Of a stretch of DNA of 64,000 nt, positions 35,301 to 47,328 are shown piece by piece (the first letter of the stretch is position 1; each line of letters begins with the position of its first letter). Position numbers and translations under genes: made by a program. This stretch comes from Gnetum montanum. Lineage: Eukaryota > Streptophyta > Gnetopsida > Gnetales > Gnetaceae. The notes beneath the pieces were generated by a model that ran no database searches, was not told the DNA's origin, and saw only the letters and a list, made by a program, of their open reading frames with translations. The stretch covers positions 129,536 to 193,535 of the forward strand of contig MNCI01009243.1 of NCBI GenBank assembly GCA_015680685.1. The letters run 5' to 3'.

Positions 35301-35440
35301 TTACATTAGGCTGTTCCAAATATTTTTTGGAANGCTAACATTTTACATTAGGCTGTTCCAAATATTTTTTGGAAGGATGATAGATCTATTTTTCTTTTTA
35401 ATTCAAAAGTTACTTACGAGTCACATCATATCAAACCAAT
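32362..35440 (+). pseudogene. L1-like LINE remnant: endonuclease and reverse transcriptase
   Basis: A non-LTR retrotransposon, 5' truncated and full of stops and shifts. The endonuclease part (32400-32925) shows VHKGGVIFVNKK, then RLDRFYMS in a shifted frame at about 32860. The RT part shows LLPKNGDI and HIGN, ILLNNTYKILAKCM (about 33780-33880), GFIKGK and DKAYHKIE, and LVYQGCPLDPYIFIIIVEFL (34210-34270), matching the plant L1 pattern RQGDPLSPYLF. The catalytic box reads FVDN at about 34353 instead of FADD. It lies in or at the end of element A's LTR. The 3' end is not clear: I see no poly(A) tail. A duplicated 41-bp segment around an N at 35333 is an assembly mark. Confidence 0.75.
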
Positions 35441-36276
35441 CACAAAACATAGATAATCAGATAGCATCATTACAAATTGAAGATAACACAACTAATTTCT
35501 CAAACACACTATCTAATGTCCAAAACTTATAACATCTCAATAATTGATGATCAACATATACTTTCTCCAAATCACCATTCATCACAAGTCCTTTGTTTTC
35601 TATCATCTATCACTTTGCTAGATGATAATAACTGATTAAATAGTTGTCCTTTGATAGATGATAATAATTCATCAAACATTCATTCTTTAATTTGCTAAAC
35701 ATCAAAATAGTCATGAAATCATCTTACTTTTTATTAGGCACATAAAAAATAGGCACATAATTTCATTCTCCTCATAAGAAAATTCTTCTAATGCTATTTC
35801 TAAAGTTAAAACTTCAATTTTAAAAATTTCCATCTCTATTTGTCAATATTGCAACTTGTATAAGCTTACTACATCCATCGTGACTTGTAAAAAAGTAGGA
35901 ACATTGTCATGACTTGTAAATTTCATCACAATGTTTACATTAACATTGCATTTAATTTGAAAACTTAACTACAAGATGTATAATCAAGCCTACAAATTTA
36001 AATTGCAATTTGACATTAATGAAGCATTGCAAGTGACACAAATAATCATATGCATTGTAGAAAAATAAGACATTGAAAAGAATTGGCAAAATAATAATGT
36101 AAACTATACCAAAATCTCATCAAAATTAACACATTGGAAAAACCTAATTAATCAATTGACATCATCCATAAATTTTATTAAATATTCCATCACCAAATTT
36201 CATCCTTAACTCATATGCCAAAAACAAGGTAACATTCAAATTGCAACTTGAAACTAAAATAGGTATCACTAGCTTA
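35441..36276. other. AT-rich stretch without recognisable features
   Basis: No coding frame, LTR or RNA gene is seen. It contains two copies of a TAGATGATAATAA word (about 35620 and 35656). It ends at GATAT, the target duplicate of element F. It may be old flanking DNA or LINE tail. Confidence 0.4.
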
Positions 36277-36281
36277 GATAT

Positions 36282-37134
36282 TGATGAGTGGCAAGGTACC
36301 CCTACACTCAACCATACGAATACAAGCGTTTCATGCATGGTTCGGTCGAACTCTGCAAACGGACTAGTTTTGGTATCTAGATAGTTATTATTAGGTTGTA
36401 GTTCGTTGTCTTCCCATTTGGACTAGTGTTAACTTTGTCACGTATGGTTTAGTCCAGAGTGAGGTGTATGATGTGTTCCTATACTAATGCTACTCCTGGA
36501 GATAATGGAAAATGATATTAACTAAGCTAAGAGAGAGAGGNAGCCTAAGTGCAATAAGCATCTGTTCCTCGATCATCCGTACACATCTTGGACTTTGTGC
36601 ATGAATACCACTGGGATTACCAGGCATAGATCCTCGGTACGCTACTGGGTTACCAAGTAGTTACACTTAAATGCTCATAATCAAGTCGTACTCATTCCGT
36701 GTTTAATAGGAGATAAGGGTGAAGAGATATTAACTAGGAAAGTAGCAAATAATAATTAAATAAATAATAATTAAATAAATGATTAATCTAAGTGGATGCT
36801 GCAATGATGAAGTAATCTTGATCTTTATTGTTGGTCATGTGCGTGTCCAAGTACGTCACACTCAAATAAGGATGCCATACAATTACAATCACCACACTAT
36901 GGGCATGCACTGGCAGGAAAGGGTTGAGAGAAATCTAAACTAAAAAACTTACAATAAAATCTAAGAACTAATGCCTAGAATAAGGAAAGCCACCTCTTAT
37001 TTATAGAAATTGAGGTAGGCCATGATATTGTGTATGCAATATCACAACCGCTGCGATATCGCGGCTGCTGCGATATCACAACCACTGCGATATCATGGCT
37101 GTGATATCATAGCTAGCAAATGCATGACTCATCA
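36282..37134 (-). repeat. Element F 3' LTR
   Basis: 853 bp including one N at 36541, TGATGAGTGG to ACTCATCA. The U3 end (37020-37118) carries an expanded array of GATATC words separated by GCTGC/GCGGC, in element sense upstream of a TATA box (complement of 36998-37004). Confidence 0.85.
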
Positions 37135-37149
37135 TACCCCCACGACTAA
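37135..37149 (-). promoter_or_regulatory. Element F polypurine tract
   Basis: The complement reads TTAGTCGTGGGGGTA, next to U3. It is followed upstream by GAGGATGAGTTTTCATT as in A, C and D. Confidence 0.7.
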
Positions 37150-37317
37150 ATGAAAACTCATCCTCAAGTTAAAGGATGAACAAGCTCCATTGATTACATA
37201 GTGGATAGGTATGGGATTATTGATTGACTAGAATGGATTCATGCCACAGTGTGGAGTTAGAACAAAATTAAGACACAACACAAAAGAAAATCCTATGATT
37301 ACAAAATTGGATGGAAC

Positions 37318-37842
37318 TCATATAGTTCCTAGTAGTGGTGGCTTCTCCATGGGTGTCTTTCCCTTTTCTTGTGCTCTAGGTCTTGGGATTTGATGGCGTT
37401 GAAGTATGGCCTGGAGTTTCTCCTCTTGTAAGTCCTTGAGTGCCTTGGCATGTGTGTAAGTTTGCGCTTGTGCCATAGAGGCATCCTAGTCAGCTTTCTC
37501 TTTTTCTTTCACCACCCTTTTATTCTCTGTTAACAATTTATTAAGTTGCTCGGTTTTGAAAGTGTCCAGTTGGTTTTAAGCAACCTTTGGCCCTGTATTC
37601 GGAAGGTTTAATACTTTCATAATGGCTTGAATAGAGAAATAAATAGTCACACCACAATTGTTAACCATGGTGCCTTCTTCTTTATTGTGCTAAAATTGGT
37701 ACATTTCCCCTAAGTACTAGGCACCGCTTTCAGAGAGGGTAGACCATAATGGGGATCCTTTGAGGTGATCCCTAATGACCTCTAGAGAAAATTCTGCGAA
37801 AGGTCCAAAGTTTAATTCCATGATCACTATAGTGAATATGGA
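37318..37842 (-). pseudogene. Element F ORF3, internally deleted
   Basis: It starts MVTMELNFGPFAEFSLEVIR, matching MKLNFGQFLEFALEAIK of B, and continues SPLWSTL and FSIQAIMKVLNLPN. It then jumps to the C-terminal coiled coil (FKTEQLNKLLTENK, then HAKALKDLQEEKLQAIL, against FKIEQINFLLTNNK and HAKALAALQEEN in B) and ends KPPLLGTI then TGA at 37318. About 500-600 residues of the middle are missing. The frame is fairly open, with only a few stops. The N-terminal extension is lost in the N gap. Confidence 0.65.
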
Positions 37843-37923
37843 NNNNNNNNNNNNNNNNNNNNNNNNNNNNNNNNNNNNNNNNNNNNNNNNNNNNNNNNNN
37901 NNNNNNNNNNNNNNNNNNNNNNN
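37843..37923. other. Assembly gap (81 N)
   Basis: A run of 81 Ns interrupting the start of element F's ORF3. True length is unknown. Confidence 0.95.
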
Positions 37924-38400
37924 CCTTAATAGATTTACTTTATTTTTGTGTGATGTTAATTATTGGAAAAACATGTCCCCAAAAGATTATAATGTTGAGT
38001 CTTCTTTGCTTAGGTGGTTTCCAAATTTAATTTTCTGGTATAGCTAAGGGGATGAAATTATTTTTGACACATTTTATTCTTAATTTTACAACTAATTACC
38101 CTTAAATATGTCCTTCGGGTGATGATGAATTTCAAAAACTTTATGTGCTATTCAGCATGTGCCCCTCCCTCACGACTAATCTAAACACTCTGGGTTCAAG
38201 TAGGTTCAGACGGAATGAAAATTAGAGTACGAGCGAGTGAGATATAGGTATGAAAGCAAGGGTCTCACCATTGCAAGTCATAGAGAAAAATTCGAAAAAC
38301 TCCCCTGCGTGAATAGTGGAAAATGATGGTAAGTGTTGTAGAGGGTGGGGGGTGGAGGAGGTCACGTATATATATTTTCATCGAAGTTAGGGCACTTAGA
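37924..38400 (-). promoter_or_regulatory. Element F ORF3 leader with TATA box
   Basis: In element sense there is a TATA box ATATATATACGTG (38376-38364), then about 190 bases to a polypurine-like motif (TTAGTCGTGAGGGAGGGG, complement of 38162-38179), then the approach to ORF3. The order and spacing resemble element B at 15087-14890. The GATATC words seen in B are not evident here. Confidence 0.4.
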
Positions 38401-39159
38401 GAATGTACCGAATTTTTAATATTTTTTTGAAATTAAAAAATGTAAACTAAGGACATCTAAACAATTGTTAAAGGGTTCTAGGGTAATTCAACTAGATCTG
38501 AAGGCATGAAAATTATGATGGTGTGGAATATATCAATAAGGACCTTGGATGGTAGAGAAAAAGGCTATGTGATGGTTCATAGGAACGTTGAATTGGAGGG
38601 ATAGTAATAAGGGAAAGAAAATTGTTGGCAATATGCTAAGGGTAATAAATGATGTGTGGAAGATGGGTCGTGAGGGAAAATTACAAAAATTGCCCAAGTG
38701 GGTCCTCCCCAAAGTAGGTTCCAGCCTTTAATGCCCTTTCATAACCACACTTAAAAGTGTCCGTGGGCACTTGAAGGGTTAAATGTAATCCACACTGGTT
38801 CGACAAGACATACACATGTAAATATCACCGGAATGAGGTAAGAATTCTACGTTACATATGACATGAGCTACAATTATACGAATAGTGAGATGAGACGAAC
38901 TATAGAAGGGATTGTAGAGATTGGGACATGAGGTAACTGACCTAGGGCATAGTGAATCCTGCATGTAAAGCATGATTAATGTGTCATTAACCCATCGTTC
39001 CAAGATCAAGACCAAGTCCATTCCTCTGATCAGTGACATCGCATTGTTTCATCCCATGATGAACGACTATGATAGTACCAGAACAACAAGGCATACGATC
39101 ACTTGGAATTTTGTTCAAGGGAGGATTGATTTTTGTTTTGTGGCACTTCCTTTGTTTTG
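38401..39159 (-). other. Element F spacer, left half
   Basis: No gene is supported. It contains the shared block at 38697-38721 (complement of CAAGTGGGTC...AAAGTAGGT) followed by CATAACCACACTTAAAAGTG, also seen in B (15540) and H (63930). Element G interrupts it after 39159. The other half is 57794-58189. Confidence 0.6.
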
Positions 39160-40795
39160 TGGAACTTAAGCCAGCTTGCTCATGCTGTCAAGCTAGCTTG
39201 CTCTCAATGTAAGCAACTCCAACAGCTTCAAAATCAAGTAAAAAATGATCCAAATCTGAGGGTGCAAGCCATCCTCGAGGGCCGTTGATGTCCACTCCAA
39301 GTTTTAGCATTCGAGAATTCAAATTTTGGGACAAACTTTATAGATTTTCTCACTCATGCTGTGGTTACGTTGAGGTCATGCTGGTAGCATGAGTACAACG
39401 TGAGCAACTCTGAGAGCCTTAAAATTAAGTCGAAATGACTTGATTCCAAGGTGCAAGTTATCCTCAAAGTTCATTGTTGACAACTTCAAGTTCCAGCCTC
39501 TAGAATTCCAGATTTCAGGTCCAAAATTGCAACTTTTTGTAGCTCACGCTGTAGTCACACTACACTCATGCTGGCAGCATGAGTCCAGCATGAGTTACCA
39601 AAAGTGGTTTAAAACAAGGCACATCAAGCTCAATTTTTGACTTGCAGACCACTCCTAAGGTCAACCACAGTCAGAAAATTGCTATACTCAAGAAAAAGGC
39701 TTCAAAAATCAAAAATTGGTGTGAAACATGTCACTTCTACCTCACTCACGTTGAGGTCACACTGACAGCGTGAGTGCAGTGTGAGTACTGGTCACACCCA
39801 GTTAAAAGCATGTCGAATAGACGCTGAGGACACGCCAGGACAAAATCAACTTATGCTAGAAGCTTTGATGAAAGAGAGATGCTTCAAAAAGCCACAAAAC
39901 CATTCAAATCGACATCTTGCAGTAGTCAATTCAGAGATCAAGAAGTTTCAAGTGAGCTGGAGTCAATTTTTCTTATTGTACATTATCATTTTCATTGTAA
40001 ATTTTCATCATTTATGACCTTGCCAAGCTCTTATGCTTAAAATTGTATGTGCTTCCATGAGCGTAAGCTAGCTTGAGTAAGCTAACACACGCTGTAAGAG
40101 ATAGTGCATCTAGTCAAAGAACATAGCTTGCCTACACATGTCCAATTCACACACAGCTATCCATCAAACATGTGTCACTTGATTCATTTTTCTCTCATTT
40201 CTCAACTATTGATTCCACCCATGAGCTCTGCACTCGAGCCCAACCAAACCTTATAAATACCCTATCAATCCACATAAACAAGGTTGGAAATTTTGAAGGT
40301 TGACAACTTAGGAAACACTGACTAGCAACTTTTGGACACTCAGGTGCACCTGACTCCTAGCATCCAAGCACCTGGAAGCACATCACCTTGGGGCTTAGTG
40401 CTTGACTTGCCATCCACACGCGCAACTATGCTTTGATCGATGCACACTCATTCTAAGCAATACAATACAGTTCATTTTTTCCTTCCATTATATTGCCTAC
40501 CCTATTTTACATTCAGTTTACGTTTTGTTTGCAATACAGTTCTGTATATGCTTTGTTTGTATTTCGTGTGTCATTGTTTACATTTCGTGCATCAGTTACG
40601 ATAACCCCAACGCAAGCTATAGCTCACGTTTGGGGAAGTCCTTAGTTTAATTTCCTGCAGACCATCTAAGGCACTCTACCTTCGTTTTCTTTTTCTGCTT
40701 ACCCTAACGTGAAGGTAGGGTCAGCTGTACTCATTCGACGATCTTTCAATGTTTTTTTCCCTTCCAACCTTACACCGATGATTTTAGTTAGTACA
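39160..40795 (+). repeat. Element G 5' LTR
   Basis: 1636 bp, TGGAACTTAAGCC to TTAGTACA. It is rich in ACTCATGCTG/CAGCATGAGT words. The TATA box TATAAATA is at 40252-40259, about 540 bases before the LTR end. It pairs along its length with 56166-57793. Confidence 0.87.
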
Positions 40796-40801
40796 GTAAA
40801 T

Positions 40802-40816
40802 TGGTGCTAGAAGGAG
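40802..40816 (+). promoter_or_regulatory. Element G primer binding site
   Basis: TGGTGCTAGAAGGAG begins six bases after the LTR end. The TGG start fits pairing with a tRNA CCA end. I cannot assign the tRNA from sequence alone. Confidence 0.5.
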
Positions 40817-40904
40817 ACTGAACTTGTTTACCATCTATCAAAACATTGATCACGCTACCTATTTATGTGCTACACAGATCTATGTTGAAACCAAAGCCCA
40901 GCTT

Positions 40905-41106
40905 GTCAAGCTAGCTTGCACATGCCTAGCTTGACTTACTCACACTATCAGTTACTCATGCTGTCAAGGTGCTCACACTGTTAGGTTGGTCACGTTGTCA
41001 GCTTGCTCATGCTGTTAGCTTGCTCATGTTGTCAGTTACTCATGCTGTCAACTTGCTCACGCTCAAGCCTACTCAGTTTACACAAGCCTAGTTTATTCAC
41101 GCTAAC
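40905..41106 (+). repeat. Element G leader repeat array
   Basis: About ten imperfect copies of a 17-22-base unit of the form CTTGCTCATGCTGTCAG, back to back between the primer site and gag. The CTCATGCTG/CTCACGCTC core is the same word found in both LTRs and in intron 1 of the antisense gene. Confidence 0.75.
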
Positions 41107-41107
41107 T

Positions 41108-43300
41108 ATGAAATCTTCCCAGATCAACACCGCGACACTGCCGATCTTTGACTTTGGGGCTGAAACCTTGAACCCTATGACTGCTACAGAATCCATAACT
41201 GTTATTGAATAGATAAACCCTCAAGGCCTAACTCGCCAGTCACTTAGGCTATAGGGCAAAGACCCTACTTATGCAACTCTCACACCAGAACAATATAACT
41301 TCATTTGTGTGAAGATTCAAGCTAGCCTACCTATTGATCATGTAGAGAGAGAAGCGAAACGAAACTATGAAATTATTTACAAAGGAGGTCTTGAGTTCAT
41401 CCCCTCAGCATTTGATATGATCCCTCTTTCCAAACATCATCATCGACTTATATCTCAGCTTCTTATGGAAAGAAGTTAAGCCTTACAACCACCTTCGATA
41501 AAGCCTTAGAGTGGAGATGAAGAAGATGATTTCATAGCCCAATCTGAGCATGGGGATTCGTACCATACCGTCAATCCCCATTCCCATAAAAATCCATTAT
41601 TCCAACCTTTCCTAGAAGAAATTGTACTTCCTCCATCATCTGCAGATACTTGAGCACCGGTTTCTCCACAAGAAGTACCTGCTTCCATTCCCATCTTCTC
41701 CATGCCCAACATTCAATTTGATACGTCCACTTCCATCATACCTCTACAAGTACAGTTCCAACAACCCCCTCCTCAAACCAATGCAAGTTTAATATTCCAG
41801 CCTCAGGTAATTGGGATGCCATCTATCATACCAGCTTCCACATCCATCCATTACATACCACAAGTGCAAACTCATTGAGCACCATTGGTTACCTCAACCC
41901 AACATGTTCAGGGTGTCACCTCACAACATGTGGCTAGGCAGTGGGTTCCACCAACTGTCCAGCAACACCACTCTACTCACTATAGCATACCACACCTTGC
42001 AGTCTCATCTCTAAATGTTGCTCCACCACAACAAATGACAATCCAACAATCTCCCTTTCCACAAACGATGCAAGAATCGAATTATTATCAATCAAAATCC
42101 ACTCAACCCTGTGGTTTGCCTACCACCCAAGAGTGGGCAGACACAAAAAAATGATGCACTGATTAACTAAGAAGCTAAAGCACCTTAAAACTGTAAACAC
42201 TGAGGAAGTCAAGGTGTTGGACTTCTATCAAGATGATCCAATCCACCCTTCAATCCCACCATTAACCTTGTCGAAGGGAATCTCATTGCCTCAACTAACC
42301 AAGTACAATGGAGAGGGAGATCCAAAGGCCCATCTAGTAATGTTTCGTCTAGAGTGTCTTCAAGCTTGGCCTCATGCCATTCTATGTGTATTTGCTATGT
42401 CCCTAATGGGAAAGGCCTTAGATTGGTACCGAGCTTTACCCTGTAACTCCATATCCTCCCTAGAAGATTTCTTACATCAGTTCATTACCCGCTTTAAATA
42501 TAATCTAAAACCTGAAGCCACATTGGATAGCTTGATTCAGATCAAATAGGCACCGTTAGAACTAGTGCAAACATGTATCCAAAGGTGGAGTGCAGCCCTC
42601 AATGAACTTCACGAGCCCATCCCTAAAACATATNTTATCCAAAGGTGGAGTGCAGCCCTCAATGAACTTCACGAGCCCATCCCTAAAACATATTTGCTTT
42701 TACCATCCTTAAAGCGGCTATGAATGAATTTATTAAATCAAAACTTTATTATTTGAATGCCCATACTTTGAGCCAAGCATTTGTGCAAATTAAGAAAATA
42801 GAAGAGGCGGTGCAAACAAGTAACAACCCAGCTTATTCGGCCTTTAGGAACCAACATACGAGGAAAGATAAAGATAAATCCAAAACAATAGTAGCAGCAG
42901 TGGTAGAGACAGCCCAACCTAGTAATCCAGGACAAAGAGGAAAACAACCCGCTACTCCAACTGGCTATGAAAGAACTCGATCTATGCCTATACCTAAGTC
43001 CTCCTCAAATAAAAACATCAACGCAAGTCACACTAATACATTCGAATGAAAGGATCCTACCTAGTATACACCCTTGCCTATGAAACCTTCACACTTGTTA
43101 GATCAACTTCTAAAGGTCGGGCTAATCAAACATAAACAAATGTCCCTTGCAGCGTCTCTAAAACATGATCGATTTTGTGAGTTCGCCAAGAACCCAGCTT
43201 TAGCAACAGCCAATGAGCCCCCGATCCCAAGAGGCCTTAGGTTGGATAGGTTTTGTGAATATCACCAACTGACTATTGCTTCACCTTGAAACAGGACATA
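41108..43300 (+). pseudogene. Element G gag
   Basis: It starts at the ATG at 41108 (MKSSQINTATLPIFDFG). The first part runs to about 42154 with stops and is rich in P, Q and S toward its end (QHVQGVTSQHVARQW). After a frameshift the capsid-like core at 42214-42549 reads PQLTKYNGEGDPKAHL and MSLMGKALDWYRALP, then LEDFLHQFITRFKYN, the classic plant gypsy gag signature. A 58-bp duplication round an N (42634) breaks the frame. The tail at 42720-43289 contains AFVQIKKIEEAV and two related DRFCEF/DRFCEY segments. No zinc knuckle is visible. Confidence 0.8.
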
Positions 43301-43309
43301 CAACGCATG

Positions 43310-44686
43310 ATCGATAGGGGTGAAATAATATTTGATAAGGGAAACCCAGTAAGACCCCAAAACCAACCCATGGGAGTTTACAAAGACCCTCTCAATGCTA
43401 ATGATGCACCATATGTGATTAACACTATTCATGTGGAGAATGCATAGGACGTCCCACAAAAACCTTTTGTGATCCACAGGCCCTCTGAAAATACACATAC
43501 CGCAACATCTCTTCAAACTCCTTTCATCGTACACATGTTCCCCATGCCACAAAAACCATTCGTCATTCGTGTACCCCCTTCTGTCACAGCAACAACCACA
43601 CCATTGGAAACTTGGCCCAATCCCTTCATGATCTGGGTGCCGAAACACCCTAATGTGCAACCCCCTATCGTTCCCCCACGACCCTTGCGAGAGTGTCTTG
43701 CCGACAAGCTGACACGAGAGCGTCTAGAGAAGGAACATCATGAGCACAAAGTAGGACCACCAAATCCCATACTGTCAAATGCTATTCCTATGAGTCTGTG
43801 CACCGGTGAGCCTAGCATAAGGCACCAAGACAAGAATATTGGTACCCCTAGGGTCCGAAACTCAACATCCCTAGTTGCCAAAGCAAAAATTCCTTTAGGA
43901 GAGATACGAATGCTGGGTCAAATGGACCAAGTCTCTGTGGATAAGGGTGCCCCAAATGGTAACAACTTAGCAAGTGCATTGACACAAGTCATGTAGGCTT
44001 TGAAATAGAAAAATACTTCCCTAAGCTTGTATGACCTGGTAATGACTTCAATTGTACATCGGGAAGCTCTCATGTGTATGTTGACATTGATTCCTGTTAG
44101 TGAGGACCTTCCTACAGACGGGCCGTCTATTTATGTAGTACTATTCCCACAACCTCAAGAATCAAGGACCACATCCCTAGAGTTTCACGCTAATGAAATC
44201 AAGTGGGATGAGAAAATGGGAGAGGTTACTATAGCCCCTATGTTCATAACCATACAAGTCAACCATTTCAAGATATGTAGGGTGCATGTCGATGACAGCG
44301 CAACAAAAGATGTAATACTCTTTCCTGTCATCGAAAAGCTGGGGCTTATAGAGAAAATACAACCCATAACAACTTCTTTCTTAAAATCCTTCAGTGGTTC
44401 CCATGTCGTGGTGAAAGGTATGGTTACCTTGGATTTCATAGCAAGGGACCAATTCCCCACATCAACTGAATTCGTAGTGGTTGACAAAATGCCGAGGATC
44501 AATATGATTTTAGGACGTCCTTGGCTAGCTCAACTTGGAGCCGTATCCTCACCAATCCATCAAGAGATCCACCTACCTTATGAGGGTGGTGAGATCATTA
44601 TACATGGGGATACGAAAACATCACTTACTTCCTCAGACTTGGGAACAGATCAAGGGTCAAAAATTGAGTTTTCTGAGCCTAAATAA
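43310..44686 (+). pseudogene. Element G gag-protease linker and protease
   Basis: The linker at 43310-43996 is P- and T-rich with SLCTGEPSI. The protease at 44027-44686 is open for 219 codons: ICRVHVDDSATKDVILFPV occupies the active-site region, where VDDSA stands for the usual V-D-[ST]-G-[AS], so the Gly is replaced. MPRINMILGRPWLAQLGAV is the normal retropepsin end (ILGRPWL). QEIHLPYEGGEIIIHGD follows as in Tat proteins. In-frame stops lie just before and after. Confidence 0.75.
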
Positions 44687-44929
44687 GGAACCATGAGTAT
44701 ACTTCAAGACATGAACCCAATGTTAACTCATGATCCTACTAAAACTTAGGAAGCATCTGACAACACAAACATAGAAGCCATTCCTACTGACGTCTCTTGG
44801 TCAGAATTACCCTTTGACATCACTAGTGAAGGGGAAGGTGAGTATAAAATCATGCCTACATGCCTTACCCCTCACGTCAAACTACAAAAGATTAAGAAGT
44901 AACTCAATGGTTAGGGCAAACTACCCCCA

Positions 44930-45180
44930 AGCATCCGAAATGAAGTTAAACTACCAACTGTCCGGTATGATGTGAAACTACTAGTGAACATCTGCAATGA
45001 CGTTAAACTAGCCACGGTCAAAAATGGTCGATTCATTTTAAAGCTCCCTAAAACCGTTATTGCTTTCAGCCCACTATGGCCTAAAATTGTGAAACCTCTT
45101 CCTTTAACATAAATGTGACAGTCCATCATGACTTTAAACTGATGTGCACAGCTCGAAATGGCTTTAAACTAGAGCGCAGC
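44930..45180 (+). repeat. Degenerate repeats after the protease end
   Basis: Spaced copies of a word like (A/T)ATGACNTTAAACTA(G/C)C occur at about 44938, 44968, 44997, 45125 and 45157, separated by 20-130 bases. The same word forms an array after integrase (54610-54900), with one more copy near 50945. Confidence 0.55.
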
Positions 45181-45538
45181 ATGTACAAATCCACAAACTC
45201 TTATTACAATACGTTAAAAGTTCATTTACAAGTTACAAGTTATAATTTCAATTCATGCCTTCTCATTACTTTCCTCTTTTACAAATATTGGAGTTATGTT
45301 TTGTTCCCTCATTTTACATTTAGCTACACGCATATGTTCACGATAATACTTGAGAAAACAAAAAAGAAGAAGAAGAGAAAACACATAAAATAAAAAAATG
45401 ATACGTCAATATGGTAATAAAATTCCAGCACATTATGACATAATTAGATCCATATTATTACATTTTTCAACCATATATTTCCATCAAACATCAAAAAATC
45501 CAAAACATTTAATAGCTAAAGCCCGATTAACAGCAAGC
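45181..45538. other. Interval between protease-side repeats and antisense gene end
   Basis: No gene on the + strand. A purine-rich run AAAAAAGAAGAAGAAG lies at about 45359-45380. On the - strand this is the 3' flank of the antisense gene. I see no clear polyadenylation signal. Confidence 0.4.
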
Positions 45539-47212
45539 TCATGAAGGCGGCTGGTCCCCAAAATCCTCTTCATCATCCGCTCTCGCTCCACTAGGGCCAG
45601 ATCCATCATTAACATGTTCCTATAATAGAAAAAAAACATAAAAATAGGTAAGAGTAATGAAACAACTCACGAATGCAAAACTAGGAGAAACAATAATACT
45701 AACAATGAAAAAAATAAAACCATACAAAAATGAGCACCATAATAAAACACTCACAAGTGAGGAAGGCCTTAGGCTAGCCTCTAAACACTGTAGAATCTCC
45801 TCCTTAGGCACATTTTCCCAATCCTCCTCCAGGACAAGATCAATACTAGCTAAGGTTTTACCCTTGTCCACCGAGGTCTAGGTAGGACGCTCAAGAGAGA
45901 ACATGCCTGTCGAAGCCTTCCCGGAGGTGGTAGTAATGGTTCTCTTAAGCGATCCCTCCACCTTAGTGCACTCGGCAAACCTATCATAAGTAGGATGCAA
46001 GCCAAGCCCATCGATGAACATCTCCATCCGACGATGTTCAACTGAATCCTTCTTTAACCATTTCTTGTACTGATGCTTATGATCCTTTTGATCTTGATCC
46101 CACTTCCGTACTTTAGTAGCAAAGGATTTCCAATTGTGAAATTTCCTGTTCAGAAAATCCATCTATGCCCTTTGTTATGCTAAATCCCGTGTTGCCTGCA
46201 CTTTTCTATTCAAAACTCTCTAGTAACGCGCATAAGTGATTTCATATGTGCACTAGGTGCTATCACTAGACAACCTAGCAGTAGAAAAATCATAACGGGA
46301 TTGGAGATCCCTCTTCTCCTCTCTCTCTCCTTTGCTAGTGCTTCCTTCAATGAATGCACCTTGTCCCATAGATACTCAATTGAACGCCTACAAGTCCAAA
46401 GCGACTTAGCGTTCTGTATGACGCAACTAGAAACTGCATCGTACACATTTTTAGGGACTTGCTCAATATTCCTTGGCAATTTGGGGAGGGCATCAATATG
46501 AGTAGCCTTAGAAGGATCCCACTGGAGCTTGGCGCCTACAAGTGTAAGCACCACACACACGAATTAGCTATAATATAGAATGAATGCAAAGAAATGCAAT
46601 AAACCCAGACAGTTAGCATAATACGTAATATACACATACCTAGTTCTGGGTGAGCTTATGGTAGGCAAGAAACCACATCATTAACAATGCTTGTGAAAAA
46701 GTCCATTTTACTAGGCATCTCAGGCCATGGCCTTAGTTGGTCAACTAATGTAGGACAAGCAGGGGAGGTCACCTCAATCGGAACCTATGATCATGATACA
46801 TTTGCTTGGGATGTATGTGCCTCAGAAATCTCAACATCTACTTTTGATGATAAAAAACATCAAGATAATAAAAAAAACAACACATAAAAGTAAAAAGGGT
46901 ACCAAAATATGGATTGAGCTAAAAGGAACATACCAAAAAGCCCTTTGCTAGTTAGCTTGGGGGGATCACCAAGTTGCAAAGATCAATTGAAGAAACCATT
47001 GAAGACACCTCTTTCATCACTTGAATGCCTAAGTGCATCCAAAGCCTCTGCAAGCTTTGTCCCCATGTTTCTTGTCACATCTTCCTCTTGCAAGGCAGGA
47101 GGTTCCTTGATTACTTCTTCCTCTTCTTTCCCTTCTTCCTCTAGCCCTGTGATGATTGCTTCTGGTTCAACCATTGGGGCCATGACCTCTCTCTCCCTCT
47201 CAGGACTTTCCT
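45539..47212 (-). pseudogene. Antisense gene exons 5-8: Glu-rich segment, coiled coil, acidic tail
   Basis: Exon 5 (47212-46934) gives EEEGKEEEEVIKEPPALQEE and one TGA. Exon 6 (46837-46640) has VTSPACPTLVDQLRPWPEMP and three stops. Exon 7 (46535-45755) reads LWDKVHSLKEALAKERERRR, then, after a frameshift, FHNWKSFATKVRKWDQDQKD, a likely coiled coil. Exon 8 (45619-45539) encodes EHVNDGSGPSG then ADDEEDFGDQPPS and the TGA. Phases agree throughout. Confidence 0.6.
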
Positions 47213-47328
47213 CTGATTAACACTAGAATCCTAGAGTTAGTATGACATAGCATATATGTACGTTTAATAAGATATAAACCAAAACACAATAAAAAAGTAG
47301 ATATGTAACAATAAAATAAAATACTTAC

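Noticed and set aside
43262-43660. 132-codon - strand frame within element G
   Set aside because: It is antisense to the gag-protease linker, has no splice pattern or motif, and does not connect with the antisense gene that ends at 45539.
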